In this document: in pieces, positions 6,906 through 13,871 of the stretch
How the letters are laid out: the number at the start of each line of letters is the position of its first letter
How positions within the stretch are numbered: the stretch's first letter is position 1
Assembly: GCA_903898725.1 (NCBI GenBank)
Contig: CAIUGQ010000177.1
Span: 1-16,736 of the forward strand
Direction: 5' to 3'
Source: an uncultured Burkholderiales bacterium
Lineage (GTDB): Bacteria > Pseudomonadota > Gammaproteobacteria > Burkholderiales > Burkholderiaceae_E
Length of the DNA stretch: 16,736 nucleotides
Translations under genes and position numbers: made by a program
Notes under the pieces: generated by a model
What the model was told of the DNA's origin: nothing
The model's database searches: none
What the model saw: only the letters and a program-made list of their open reading frames with translations

Positions 6906-8465
6906 GTGAACCTGCTGAAGTCGGCCGCGACGGTCAGCGGATTCACGCTCCTGTCGCGGATCACCGGCCTGGCGCGGGAGACGCTGACCGCCTCCCTGTT
7001 CGGCGCCTCGGCACTGACCGACGCGTTCTTCGTCGCGTTCCGGCTGCCCAACCTGCTGCGCCGGATGTTCGCGGAAGGCGCGTTCTCCCAGGCGTTCGTG
7101 CCGATCCTAGGGGCCGCCCGAGAGCAGGGCGACGAGGCCGCGATGCGCAGCCTCGTCGACCATGTCGCGACGGTCCTGTTCTGGGCCCTGGTCGTCGTCT
7201 CGGCGCTCGGCGTCGTCGCCGCCCCGCTTCTCGTGTGGGCGATGGCCTCGGGCCTGCGCGCCGACTCCGAGGCCTTCCAGGTCGCGGTCGTCATGACCCG
7301 GTGGATGTTCCCGTACATCCTGCTCATCTCGATGGTCGCCCTCGCGGCGGGGGTGCTCAACACCTGGCGGCGCTTCGCGGTGCCCGCCTTCACGCCGGTG
7401 CTGCTGAACCTGTCCTTCATCGGCGCGGCGCTCGCCCTCGCGGGGCGCCTCGAGACCCCGGTCTACGCGCTGGCGGCGGGCGTGGTGATCGGCGGCATCG
7501 CGCAGCTCGCGCTGCAGGTCCCGGCACTGCTCGGCATCCGGATGCTGCCGCGCCTGGGCACCGACCTGCGCAGCGCCTGGGCCGACCCCCAGGTGCGCCG
7601 GGTCGTGCGCCAGATGGGCCCGGCGGTGCTCGCCGTCTCGGTCGCGCAGGTCAGCCTGATCATCAACACCCACATCGCCTCGCGGATCGGTGCCGGCGCG
7701 GTGTCGTGGATCTCCTACGGCGACCGGCTGATGGAGTTCCCCACCGCGATGCTCGGCGTGGCGCTCGGCACCGTGCTGCTGCCCAGCCTGTCGCGCGCGA
7801 GCGCGGCGAACCGCGCCGACGAGTACGCGGCGCTGCTCGACTGGGGCCTGCGCCTGGCGGTGCTGCTCGCCCTGCCCTGCATGGCCGGCCTCGCGCTGAT
7901 GGCCGAGCCGCTGACCGCCCTGCTGTTCCACTACGGGCGCTTCGATGCCCACGACCTGGAGATGACCCGGCGAACCGTGCTCGCCTACTCGGTCGGCCTG
8001 CTCGGGCTGATCGCGGTCAAGATCCTCGCCCCGGGCTTCTACGGCAAGCAGGACGTGCGCACGCCCTTCCGCATCGCCATCGTGATCCTCGTCGTCACCC
8101 AGATGCTCAACCTCGCCTTCGTGCCCTGGCTGCAGCATGCCGGCCTCGCCCTGTCGATCTCGGTGGCGGCGCTGGCCAACGCGGGGCTGCTGCTGGCCGG
8201 GCTGCTGCGGCGTGGCATCTACGTGCCGCGTCCGGGCTGGCTCGGGTTCGTCACGAAGGTGGGTGTGGCGCTCGCGCTGCTGTCGCTGCTGCTGTGGTTC
8301 GCCGTCCCCCGGGTCGACTGGGTCGCGCTCGGCGCCCGGCCGTTCCTTCGAATCGGCCTCGCACTCGGTCTCGTGGCCGCGGGCGCGGCCGTCTACCTCG
8401 GCACGCTCGCCGCCCTCGGGCTGCGGCTGCGCCAGTTCGTCCGTCGTACCGGAGAATCGCGTTGA
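6906..8465 (+). CDS. murJ: Lipid II flippase MurJ
   Basis: A 519-residue MOP-superfamily membrane protein, expected to have 14 helices, which moves lipid II across the inner membrane for peptidoglycan synthesis. The key cavity residues fall at the same positions as in E. coli MurJ: Arg18 and Arg24 in SRITGLARE, Asp39 and Arg52 in TDAFFVAFRLPNLLRR. The E. coli Arg270 equivalent is Arg274 in YGDRLMEFP. The GVALGTVLLPSLSRA segment is also typical. The start is GTG at 6906, chosen because the residue numbering then matches E. coli exactly at the N terminus. The ribosome site is weak. It is divergent from rpsT, and its stop overlaps the TTG start of proC. Confidence 0.96.
   Translation: MNLLKSAATVSGFTLLSRITGLARETLTASLFGASALTDAFFVAFRLPNLLRRMFAEGAFSQAFVPILGAAREQGDEAAMRSLVDHVATVLFWALVVVSALGVVAAPLLVWAMASGLRADSEAFQVAVVMTRWMFPYILLISMVALAAGVLNTWRRFAVPAFTPVLLNLSFIGAALALAGRLETPVYALAAGVVIGGIAQLALQVPALLGIRMLPRLGTDLRSAWADPQVRRVVRQMGPAVLAVSVAQVSLIINTHIASRIGAGAVSWISYGDRLMEFPTAMLGVALGTVLLPSLSRASAANRADEYAALLDWGLRLAVLLALPCMAGLALMAEPLTALLFHYGRFDAHDLEMTRRTVLAYSVGLLGLIAVKILAPGFYGKQDVRTPFRIAIVILVVTQMLNLAFVPWLQHAGLALSISVAALANAGLLLAGLLRRGIYVPRPGWLGFVTKVGVALALLSLLLWFAVPRVDWVALGARPFLRIGLALGLVAAGAAVYLGTLAALGLRLRQFVRRTGESR
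8451..8455 (+). promoter_or_regulatory. Ribosome binding site fixing the proC TTG start
   Basis: GGAGA lies within the last codons of murJ, 6 bases before the TTG at 8462. It supports this non-ATG start, which overlaps the murJ stop as TTGA. Confidence 0.6.
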
Positions 8466-9298
8466 ACGTCCCGCTCTCGTCCGTCCGCATCACCTTCGTC
8501 GGCGGCGGCAACATGGCCGCTGCCCTGATCGGCGGCCTCATCGCCCGCGGCGCCACCGCCGCATCGCTCGCCGCGATCGACCCGTCGCCCTCGCAGCGCG
8601 ACGCGCTCGCCTCGCGCTTCGGCATCGGGGTCCACGCGGCACCGTCGGCCGCGGCGCTCGATGCCGACGTCGTCGTCCTCGCGGTCAAGCCGCAGCAGAT
8701 GCACGAGGCCGTCCTGTCCATCGCGCCGCACCTGCGGGCGCCGCTGGTGATGTCGGTCGCCGCCGGTGTGCGCGCCGACGACCTCTCGCGCTGGCTGGGC
8801 GGCTACGGTCGCATCGTCCGCACGATGCCGAACACGCCGGCGCTGGTCGGACTGGGCGCGACCGGCCTGGCGCCGCTGGCCGGTGCGACGGCGGCCGACC
8901 GCGCGCTCGCCGGGGCGATCATGGGCGCGGTGGGCGAGACCGTGTGGGTCGACGACGAGGCCAAGCTCGATGCAGTCACCGCACTGAGCGGCAGCGGCCC
9001 CGCCTATGTCTTCCGGTTCATCGAATCGATGATCGACGGCGGCATCGCGCTCGGGCTCGACGCCGAGCAGTCGCGCCGGCTGGCGATGCAGACGGTGCTC
9101 GGCGCAGCCCAGCTGGCGGCGAGCGCCTCCGAGCCGCCGTCGGTGCTGCGCGAACGGGTGACGTCCAAGGGCGGCACCACGGCCGCGGCCCTCGCGGTGA
9201 TGGCCGAGCGTGACCTGCCCGCGCTGGTGGCCGACGCGATGGCCGCCGCCTGCAGCCGGTCCGAGGCCCTCGGCCGGGAGTTCGGTGCCGCAGGCTGA
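8462..9298 (+). CDS. proC: Pyrroline-5-carboxylate reductase
   Basis: A 278-residue enzyme that reduces pyrroline-5-carboxylate to proline using NAD(P)H, the last step of proline synthesis, in the cytoplasm. The Rossmann start reads ITFVGGGNMAAALIGGL (residues 10-26), with GGGNM in place of the usual GAGNM. AVKPQQM and TMPNTPALVGLGATGL follow. The C-terminal signature TALSGSGPAYVFRFIESMIDG and VTSKGGTTAAAL carry the substrate-binding residues. Start is TTG at 8462, sharing TTGA with the murJ stop and backed by a GGAGA site 6 bases upstream. The pairing with murJ is probably translational coupling rather than shared function. It converges with ubiA, with only 15 bases between the two stops. 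Confidence 0.95.
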   Translation: MNVPLSSVRITFVGGGNMAAALIGGLIARGATAASLAAIDPSPSQRDALASRFGIGVHAAPSAAALDADVVVLAVKPQQMHEAVLSIAPHLRAPLVMSVAAGVRADDLSRWLGGYGRIVRTMPNTPALVGLGATGLAPLAGATAADRALAGAIMGAVGETVWVDDEAKLDAVTALSGSGPAYVFRFIESMIDGGIALGLDAEQSRRLAMQTVLGAAQLAASASEPPSVLRERVTSKGGTTAAALAVMAERDLPALVADAMAAACSRSEALGREFGAAG

Positions 9299-9313
9299 GC
9301 CCGTCTCGGCGTC

Positions 9314-10195
9314 TCAGGCGAGGGTCGCGTCGACGAGGATCCCGGCGAACACCGCCGCGCCGAACCAGGTGTTGTGGTTGAAGGCGCGGAAGCACCCGTC
9401 GCGGTCGCGGTCGCGGATCAGCGTCCAGTGATAGGCCGCGATGCCCGCCGCCACCAGCAACCCGGCATCGTAGGCCGGCCCGAGTTCCTCGATGCGGCCC
9501 ACCAGCACCAGCAGCCCGAGCGCGGCGGCATAGGCGAGCATCACCGCGGTCACGTCGTGGCGCCCGAAGGTGATCGCCGAGGTCCGGATGCCGATCTTCA
9601 GGTCGTCGTCCCGGTCGACCATGGCGTATTCGGTGTCGTAGGCCACTGCCCAGCAGACGTTCGCAGCGAGCATCACCCAGGCCGACAGCGGCAGCGTGCC
9701 CTGCAGCGCCGCCCAGGCCATCGGGATGCCGAAGCCGAACGCGATGCCGAGGTAGGCCTGGGGGATGGCGAGGAAGCGCTTGGTGAAGGGGTAGCTGGCG
9801 GCCAGGAACGCAGCGACCGCTGCCAGCGCCCAGGTCAGCCCGTTCATCGGCAGCACCAGCAGCAGCGCGAGCAGCGACAGTCCGACGAACAGGGCGACCG
9901 CCTCGTTCGGGCGGATGAGGCCGGCGGTCAGCGGCCGGTCCTTCGTGCGGGCGACGTGCCGGTCGAAATCGCGATCGGCCCAGTCGTTGATCGCGCACCC
10001 GGCCGAACGCATCAGCAGCGTGCCGAGACAGAAGGCGAACAGCTCGTACGGCGGGGGCGCGCCGTGGCCGGCGACGAACAGCGCCCACAGCGTCGGCCAG
10101 AGCAGCAGCAGCGTGCCGATCGGACGGTGCAGCCGCAGCAGCCTGGCGTAGAGCACCCAGCGCGGCGGCACCGCGCCTGTCGACGCGCCGCTCAC
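9314..10195 (-). CDS. ubiA: 4-hydroxybenzoate polyprenyltransferase UbiA
   Basis: A 293-residue membrane prenyltransferase that joins 4-hydroxybenzoate to the octaprenyl tail in ubiquinone synthesis. Both aspartate-rich metal/diphosphate motifs are present: NDWADRDFD (70-78) and DTEYAMVDRDDD (187-198). The early RLHRPIGTLLLLWPTLWAL (21-39) and the KDRPL stretch (85-89) are typical of UbiA. Start is GTG at 10195, inside a GTGA overlap with the end of the ComEA-like gene, so it is probably translated by coupling. No ubiC (chorismate lyase) is adjacent in this window. Function is well supported; tail length is inferred from the usual betaproteobacterial quinone. Confidence 0.95.
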   Translation of the reverse strand: MSGASTGAVPPRWVLYARLLRLHRPIGTLLLLWPTLWALFVAGHGAPPPYELFAFCLGTLLMRSAGCAINDWADRDFDRHVARTKDRPLTAGLIRPNEAVALFVGLSLLALLLVLPMNGLTWALAAVAAFLAASYPFTKRFLAIPQAYLGIAFGFGIPMAWAALQGTLPLSAWVMLAANVCWAVAYDTEYAMVDRDDDLKIGIRTSAITFGRHDVTAVMLAYAAALGLLVLVGRIEELGPAYDAGLLVAAGIAAYHWTLIRDRDRDGCFRAFNHNTWFGAAVFAGILVDATLA

Positions 10196-10626
10196 GGCCG
10201 GGTTTCGGCCTTCGGCGCGGCCTTGGCGTCGGTCTTCGGTGCGGCCTTGGCGTCGGCCTTGGCGTCGCCTTTCGGCGCAGCCTTGGCGTCGGTCTTCGGC
10301 GCCGCCTTGGCTTCAGCCTTCGGGTCGGCCTTCGGGTCGGCCTTGGAATCGGCCTTGCTCGTGGTGCGCGAACCGCTGACGGTGAGCCCGGCGGCGCCCA
10401 TCTTGCGGATGCTCGTCTCGCCGATGCCCTTCACCCTGGCCTGGATGTCGTCGAGGCTCTTGTAGGGGCCATTGCGGCGCTCGTCGACGATCCGCTGGGC
10501 GATGGTCGGACCGATGCCGCCGATGAGCTGGAGCTCGTCGACCGAAGCGGTGTTGGCATTGACCGCAGCGAACGCGGACGAGATCGACAGCAGCAGGGCT
10601 GCAAAAGCGAGCAGCAGCGTCTTCAT
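10192..10626 (-). CDS. ComEA-like exported helix-hairpin-helix protein with Lys/Ala/Pro/Asp tail
   Basis: A 144-residue protein in three parts. Residues 1-20 form a signal peptide ending AFA, so it should be exported. Residues 21-85 are the ComEA-type double helix-hairpin-helix: VNANTASVDELQLIGGIGP, then RIVDERRNGPYKSLDDI, then VKGIGETSIRKMG. This fold grips the DNA backbone, and in ComEA it ratchets incoming DNA in the periplasm. Residues from about 90 to 144 are a low-complexity tail of repeats such as KADPKA and KAAPKTDA, not part of the usual short proteobacterial ComEA. A GGAGG site lies 4 bases before the ATG. It heads a two-gene unit with ubiA. A role in DNA uptake is inferred; many such small HhH proteins are untested. 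Confidence 0.85.
   Translation of the reverse strand: MKTLLLAFAALLLSISSAFAAVNANTASVDELQLIGGIGPTIAQRIVDERRNGPYKSLDDIQARVKGIGETSIRKMGAAGLTVSGSRTTSKADSKADPKADPKAEAKAAPKTDAKAAPKGDAKADAKAAPKTDAKAAPKAETRP
10198..10357 (-). repeat. Tandem degenerate codon repeats encoding the ComEA-like tail
   Basis: The plus strand repeats units such as gcggccttggcgtcggtcttcg and gcgtcggccttg with small changes, coding for imperfect KADAKAAPKT-type blocks. Near-identical units in tandem make slipped-strand length change likely between strains. The repeat stays in frame and ends with the gene. Confidence 0.7.
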
Positions 10627-10662
10627 GGGGCCTCCGGTTCGGCATCGTCGGATCGACGCCGG

Positions 10663-10691
10663 ACTGTATCGGAGGCCGACGCATCCACCAA
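10663..10691 (-). promoter_or_regulatory. Candidate promoter of the ComEA-like gene and ubiA
   Basis: On the minus strand TTGGTG (10691-10686) and TACAGT (10668-10663) are spaced by 17 bases. Transcription would start near 10656, about 30 bases before the ATG, leaving room for the GGAGG ribosome site. Both boxes are imperfect. Confidence 0.45.
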
Positions 10692-10797
10692 GCCGGCCGC
10701 GAGGCCTAGGCCGTGCGCATCACCCTGCTCGCAGGGCGCGCCCGGACAGTGCCGGGAGCACGCGGGGTGGCCGCGGGGAGAACGCGGACCAGCATCC

Positions 10798-10820
10798 GCG
10801 CCGGTCCGTCGGACCGGCGC
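10798..10820 (-). terminator. Terminator hairpin of the polysaccharide cassette
   Basis: GCGCCGGTCC-gtc-GGACCGGCGC is a perfect 10-base stem with a 3-base loop, beginning 6 bases after the stop of the gene at 10827. No T run follows on the minus strand, so it may be factor-assisted. Its position at the end of the cassette makes termination the simplest reading. Beyond it, up to the ComEA-like promoter, I see no gene. Confidence 0.6.
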
Positions 10821-10826
10821 CAGGGC

Positions 10827-11735
10827 TCAACCGACGACGGCGGTCGCCGGTTCGGGCGCCGGCTCGCGGGCCGGCCAGAGCTTGTTCACCAGATCCCGGG
10901 TGTTGCGGATGTTGCCGCGGCTCGATGCACCGAACACGATGCTCTCGAGATTCGGCTGCCGGCAGACCCACTCGAGCGCCTCGGACGCCGGGATCGCGCC
11001 GGAGGCGAACACCGACATCGCGATCGGACGGAAGCGCCGCTCGCGCATCGCGCGCTCGTAGGCCTCGACCCCCCCGCACATCCGGAAGCCGATCTTGTTG
11101 ATGTTGCTGCAGACGATCGGGTTGTCGATGCCGACCTCCTCGAGCACGTCGAGCAGCTTCGGCAGGTTCATCGTGATGAAGCCCGGCTCGGCGCCGTACT
11201 TCGCGCGGACATGGTCGGCGAAGATGCGGAAGGCATCCTTGAAGCCGAGCCCGAGCAGGAAGTCGACGAGCACGTTCTGCAGGAAGATGACCGGCGTCTT
11301 CAGGCCGCGGAACATCTTCATCTCGGCGTCGATCAGCAGCGTGGCGATGCCCTCGACGTCCTTGCGGGCCAGCGACATGCCGCCGCGCATCGCCGCGTCG
11401 AGCAGACCGCCGTCGGGCAGGAAGCGCTTGATCGCCCCGAGCATGCCGTCGTCGGCCATCGCATTCGCATACTTGTGCGCATACGGCATGCACGGATAGA
11501 AGACGAAGTCCTCGTAGCGCTTCGGGTTGGCGCGCACGTGGTCGCACACCTCGCCGATGCGGTCGTGAGTCGTGCACATGAAGGTGCGCACGCCCTCGTC
11601 GTAGGCGACGTCGAGCACCTCGATGACGGCCTTCATGTCCTGGAAGCGCATGAGCTGCGCTCGCGCCTTCTCCTCGGACATGTGGTTCACGCCGAAGAAC
11701 TGGTTGTCGCCGAACAGCAATCGATCCATGGTCAT
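10827..11735 (-). CDS. Conserved uncharacterised protein, possible aldo/keto-reductase-like barrel, in polysaccharide cassette
   Basis: A 302-residue soluble protein with no signal peptide or membrane segment. I do not recognise a characterised family. The architecture suggests a TIM barrel: an N-terminal strand with FGDNQFFGVNHMS (8-20), then GVRTFMCTTHDR (48-59), PVIFLQN (148-154), NPIVCSNINKIGFRM (205-219) and AMSVFASGAIP (239-249). The C-terminal ESIVFGASSRGNI (264-276) resembles the cofactor-end signature of aldo/keto reductases, but I cannot place their Asp/Tyr/Lys/His catalytic set. It is the last gene of the cassette with wecG-like and Gfo/Idh/MocA genes, its ATG overlapping the previous stop as ATGA. 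A role in making or modifying a nucleotide sugar or glycan is inference from context. An ATG at 11729 is an alternative start. Confidence 0.75.
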   Translation of the reverse strand: MTMDRLLFGDNQFFGVNHMSEEKARAQLMRFQDMKAVIEVLDVAYDEGVRTFMCTTHDRIGEVCDHVRANPKRYEDFVFYPCMPYAHKYANAMADDGMLGAIKRFLPDGGLLDAAMRGGMSLARKDVEGIATLLIDAEMKMFRGLKTPVIFLQNVLVDFLLGLGFKDAFRIFADHVRAKYGAEPGFITMNLPKLLDVLEEVGIDNPIVCSNINKIGFRMCGGVEAYERAMRERRFRPIAMSVFASGAIPASEALEWVCRQPNLESIVFGASSRGNIRNTRDLVNKLWPAREPAPEPATAVVG

Positions 11736-12844
11736 CGCCCGGTGAGCCCGGCCAGAGCGGCGCGCCAGCCGCGCCGTTGAGCCGGTTGTTCAGGCCGCGG
11801 CGCCAGCACCTGGGGCAGCGCTGCGGCAGTGGCGTCGGAGTCGTCGATCATCATCGCGACCGTACGGTCGGTCATCGCGGCGCTGGCGAACGAGTTGACG
11901 TTGTCGGTGCGGCCCGCGGCGATCGCGTCCACCCAGTAGTCGAGCTGCGACGAGTACTCCTCGCCCCGCACGTAGAACCACACCGGGTCGGTCAGCTCGG
12001 TGGTGTAGCGCACGTTCCAGCCGGTCTTGTAGCCCTCCGGGGGCGCTGTGCCCTCGCGGACGTAGACCTGGCATTCCTGACGGTCGGCGTAGATGCGGCC
12101 GGCCGTGCCCCACGCGGTGATGCGCGTGGTCATCTTCCGGTACGACTCGTCGCTCCAGTTGACCGAGACCTGGGCGCTGACGCCGTCGCGGTAGAGCAGC
12201 GTGCCGTAGACCTCGTCCTCGGTGTCCGCCGAGAAGATGCGACCGAGCACGGTGCCCGTCGCACGCTCGGGCGTGCCGATCAGCCAGTTCACCAGGTTGA
12301 TCGGGTGCGCCGCGTAGTCGTAGAGGCAACCGCCGCCTTCGCTGCGCTGGGTGCGCCAGGTCGAGCCCTTCGGACGCAGCACGACCGGGCCGAAGGCCTC
12401 GGCACGGATGTGCGAGATGCGGCCGATCGCGCCCGAATCGATGACGCGCTTCATCTCGTTGAACGCGCCGACGAACCGGTTGTGGTAGCCGACCTGGGTG
12501 ACGAGATTCTTCTGCACGCCGAGCGCGGCGAGCGCGTCGGCATCGGCGGGATCCAGACAGAACGGCTTCTCGCAGAACACGTGGAGCCCGCGCTCGAGCG
12601 CCTGGCGCACCAGCGTCGCATGCGAGCGCGACGGCGTGGCGACGATGACCGCATCGAGGTCCGTCTTCAGCATCTCGTCGTACGAGGTGAACCCGTTCAT
12701 GCCGGTGTACTTGCCCAGCACGTCCAGCACGTATTGACTGGCGTCGCACACCGCGACGACCTTCGCGCCGGGGTGGGCGTTGATCATCGACAGGTGCGAC
12801 AGACCCATCTTGCCCAGACCGACGACTCCGACCTTGACGACCAT
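11732..12844 (-). CDS. Gfo/Idh/MocA family NAD(P)-dependent sugar oxidoreductase
   Basis: A 370-residue dehydrogenase of the glucose-fructose oxidoreductase/inositol dehydrogenase family. The N-terminal Rossmann fold reads VGVVGLGKMGLSH (residues 5-17), with Asp34 after the second strand favouring NAD. The signature EKP is at 92-94, and the catalytic region GGGCLYDYAAHPINL holds the expected Asp176 and His180. Members in polysaccharide clusters oxidise or dehydrate UDP-sugars such as UDP-GlcNAc(A). The substrate here is not readable. The C-terminal 25 or so residues (PRPEQPAQRRGWRAALAGLTGR region) are a basic extension. It starts 2 bases after the stop of the wecG-like gene and overlaps the next gene by 4 bases, so all three should be co-expressed. 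Confidence 0.88.
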   Translation of the reverse strand: MVVKVGVVGLGKMGLSHLSMINAHPGAKVVAVCDASQYVLDVLGKYTGMNGFTSYDEMLKTDLDAVIVATPSRSHATLVRQALERGLHVFCEKPFCLDPADADALAALGVQKNLVTQVGYHNRFVGAFNEMKRVIDSGAIGRISHIRAEAFGPVVLRPKGSTWRTQRSEGGGCLYDYAAHPINLVNWLIGTPERATGTVLGRIFSADTEDEVYGTLLYRDGVSAQVSVNWSDESYRKMTTRITAWGTAGRIYADRQECQVYVREGTAPPEGYKTGWNVRYTTELTDPVWFYVRGEEYSSQLDYWVDAIAAGRTDNVNSFASAAMTDRTVAMMIDDSDATAAALPQVLAPRPEQPAQRRGWRAALAGLTGR

Positions 12845-12846
12845 GT

Positions 12847-13644
12847 TCAGCGTGCCTCGCGTTTGCCGGAAGGGAGATTACGGGTGCTGCGTGACCGGAA
12901 GACGCCGCCGAACGCCGCCTCCATGACGAACACCAGCGACCACCAGTAGCGCTTGGCGCGCAGCTTCGGCTGGATGATGAGTCGGAAGAGCCATTCGAGC
13001 CCGAGCGCCCGGATCGGGGCCGGCGCCCAGGGCACGGTGCCCGCGTGATAGTCGAAGGCCGCGCCCACGCCGACCATCCATGGCGCCTTCACGCGCTCGA
13101 GATGCTCGGCGATCCACGCCTCCTGCTTGAGCAGGCCCAGACCGACCCAGACGATGTCGGGCTTCGCCGCGTTGATCATCTCGACGACCTGGGCATCCTC
13201 CTCGGCCGACAGCGGACGGAACGGCGGGGTGTAGGTGCCGACGACCTGCAGATCGGGGAAGCGCTCGCGGAGCTTGTCGGCCATCTGCTCGGCGACGCCT
13301 TCCTTGCCACCGTAGAAGAAGTGCCGCCAGCCCGGCGCCTGTCCGGCCTCGGAGCAGTCGAGCTGAAGCACCGGGCCGTTGTAGCGCTCGATGCGCTCGC
13401 CCCAGAACCAGCCCGCGACGATCACGCCGACGCCGTCGCAGAGCGAGAAGTCGGCGCCGCGGATGAAGGCGAGGTGCTCGGGCTTGCGCAGCGCGTGGTA
13501 CATCGACTCGGTGTTCGTGATGGACACGTACCCACCGGGACGGCGCTCGGAGATCCGCGCGCCCATCGCTTCGAGGACTTCGCTCTTGCCAGCGCCCGAG
13601 ACGGGGATGCCGCACACCCAGGACGTGGAGGAGGCCTTGTGCAT
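12847..13644 (-). CDS. WecG/TagA/CpsF family glycosyltransferase
   Basis: A 265-residue GT26-type transferase. Family members add ManNAc or ManNAcA to an undecaprenyl-linked GlcNAc, an early step in enterobacterial common antigen, wall teichoic acid or capsule synthesis. Visible hallmarks are SITNTES (41-47), the catalytic Asp in CDGVGV (69-74), PDIVWVGLGLLKQE (162-175), GVGAAFDYHAG (192-202) and LEWLFRLIIQP (216-226). The C-terminal basic and aromatic segment PKLRAKRYWWSLVFVMEAAF probably touches the membrane, as in TagA. It is the first gene of the cassette, preceded by a 227-base gap after lapB. The ATG at 13644 lacks a close ribosome site; GAGGA lies 17 bases off. The exact sugar is unknown. 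Confidence 0.88.
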   Translation of the reverse strand: MHKASSTSWVCGIPVSGAGKSEVLEAMGARISERRPGGYVSITNTESMYHALRKPEHLAFIRGADFSLCDGVGVIVAGWFWGERIERYNGPVLQLDCSEAGQAPGWRHFFYGGKEGVAEQMADKLRERFPDLQVVGTYTPPFRPLSAEEDAQVVEMINAAKPDIVWVGLGLLKQEAWIAEHLERVKAPWMVGVGAAFDYHAGTVPWAPAPIRALGLEWLFRLIIQPKLRAKRYWWSLVFVMEAAFGGVFRSRSTRNLPSGKREAR

Positions 13645-13673
13645 GTATTGCGCCGAGAGTCCTCGAGGAGAGG

Positions 13674-13740
13674 AACGTTATGGTTCGAGTTCGTCGGAAT
13701 TGTAAGGGGCTGCCTCCGGCGGCACTGTTAGTTTTGTCAC
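13674..13740 (-). promoter_or_regulatory. AT-rich promoter region upstream of the wecG-like gene
   Basis: In the 227-base gap after lapB, the only AT-rich part lies here. On the minus strand it holds TTACAAT (about 13704-13698) and CCATAACG nearer the gene. TACAAT is a good -10 but has only a poor -35 (CAGTGC). Alternatively TTACAA acts as a -35, 17 bases before CATAAC. The cassette therefore probably has its own promoter, though the exact one is unsure. Confidence 0.35.
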
Positions 13741-13757
13741 CGCGGTGCCCTGCAGCC

Positions 13758-13840
13758 GACGGGCGGATCGCGCGTCGTGGCGTCCGTGTGCAGCCCGTCA
13801 CGGAGCGGGTCGGACGCGCCCGCCTCGCGAGGCATCGGCG
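13758..13840. other. Inverted repeats in the lapB-wecG gap
   Basis: This gene-free part holds a 7-base inverted repeat, GACGGGC (13758-13764) with GCCCGTC (13793-13799), and a perfect 12-base palindrome GCCTCGCGAGGC (13829-13840). Both lie downstream of the lapB stop on the minus strand and may form 3' end structures. No T run is present and no coding sequence is convincing. Confidence 0.3.
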
Positions 13841-13871
13841 CGACCGCCGATCGGCGTCGGCGTGCCGGCCG

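Noticed and set aside
7107..8138. 343-residue minus-strand open frame opposite murJ
   Set aside because: Extremely His/Arg/Gln/Gly-rich with no recognisable domain. It is the mirror of hydrophobic MurJ codons.
9295..9317. CTGAG/CTCAG inverted repeat over the proC and ubiA stop codons
   Set aside because: It echoes the 3143-3273 palindrome, but only 5 bases pair around a 13-base loop, which chance and the facing TGA codons explain.
10198..10357. The short repeats as a CRISPR array or an intergenic repeat
   Set aside because: The units are directly adjacent, degenerate, without spacers, and in frame within the ComEA-like gene. They are protein-coding low-complexity sequence.
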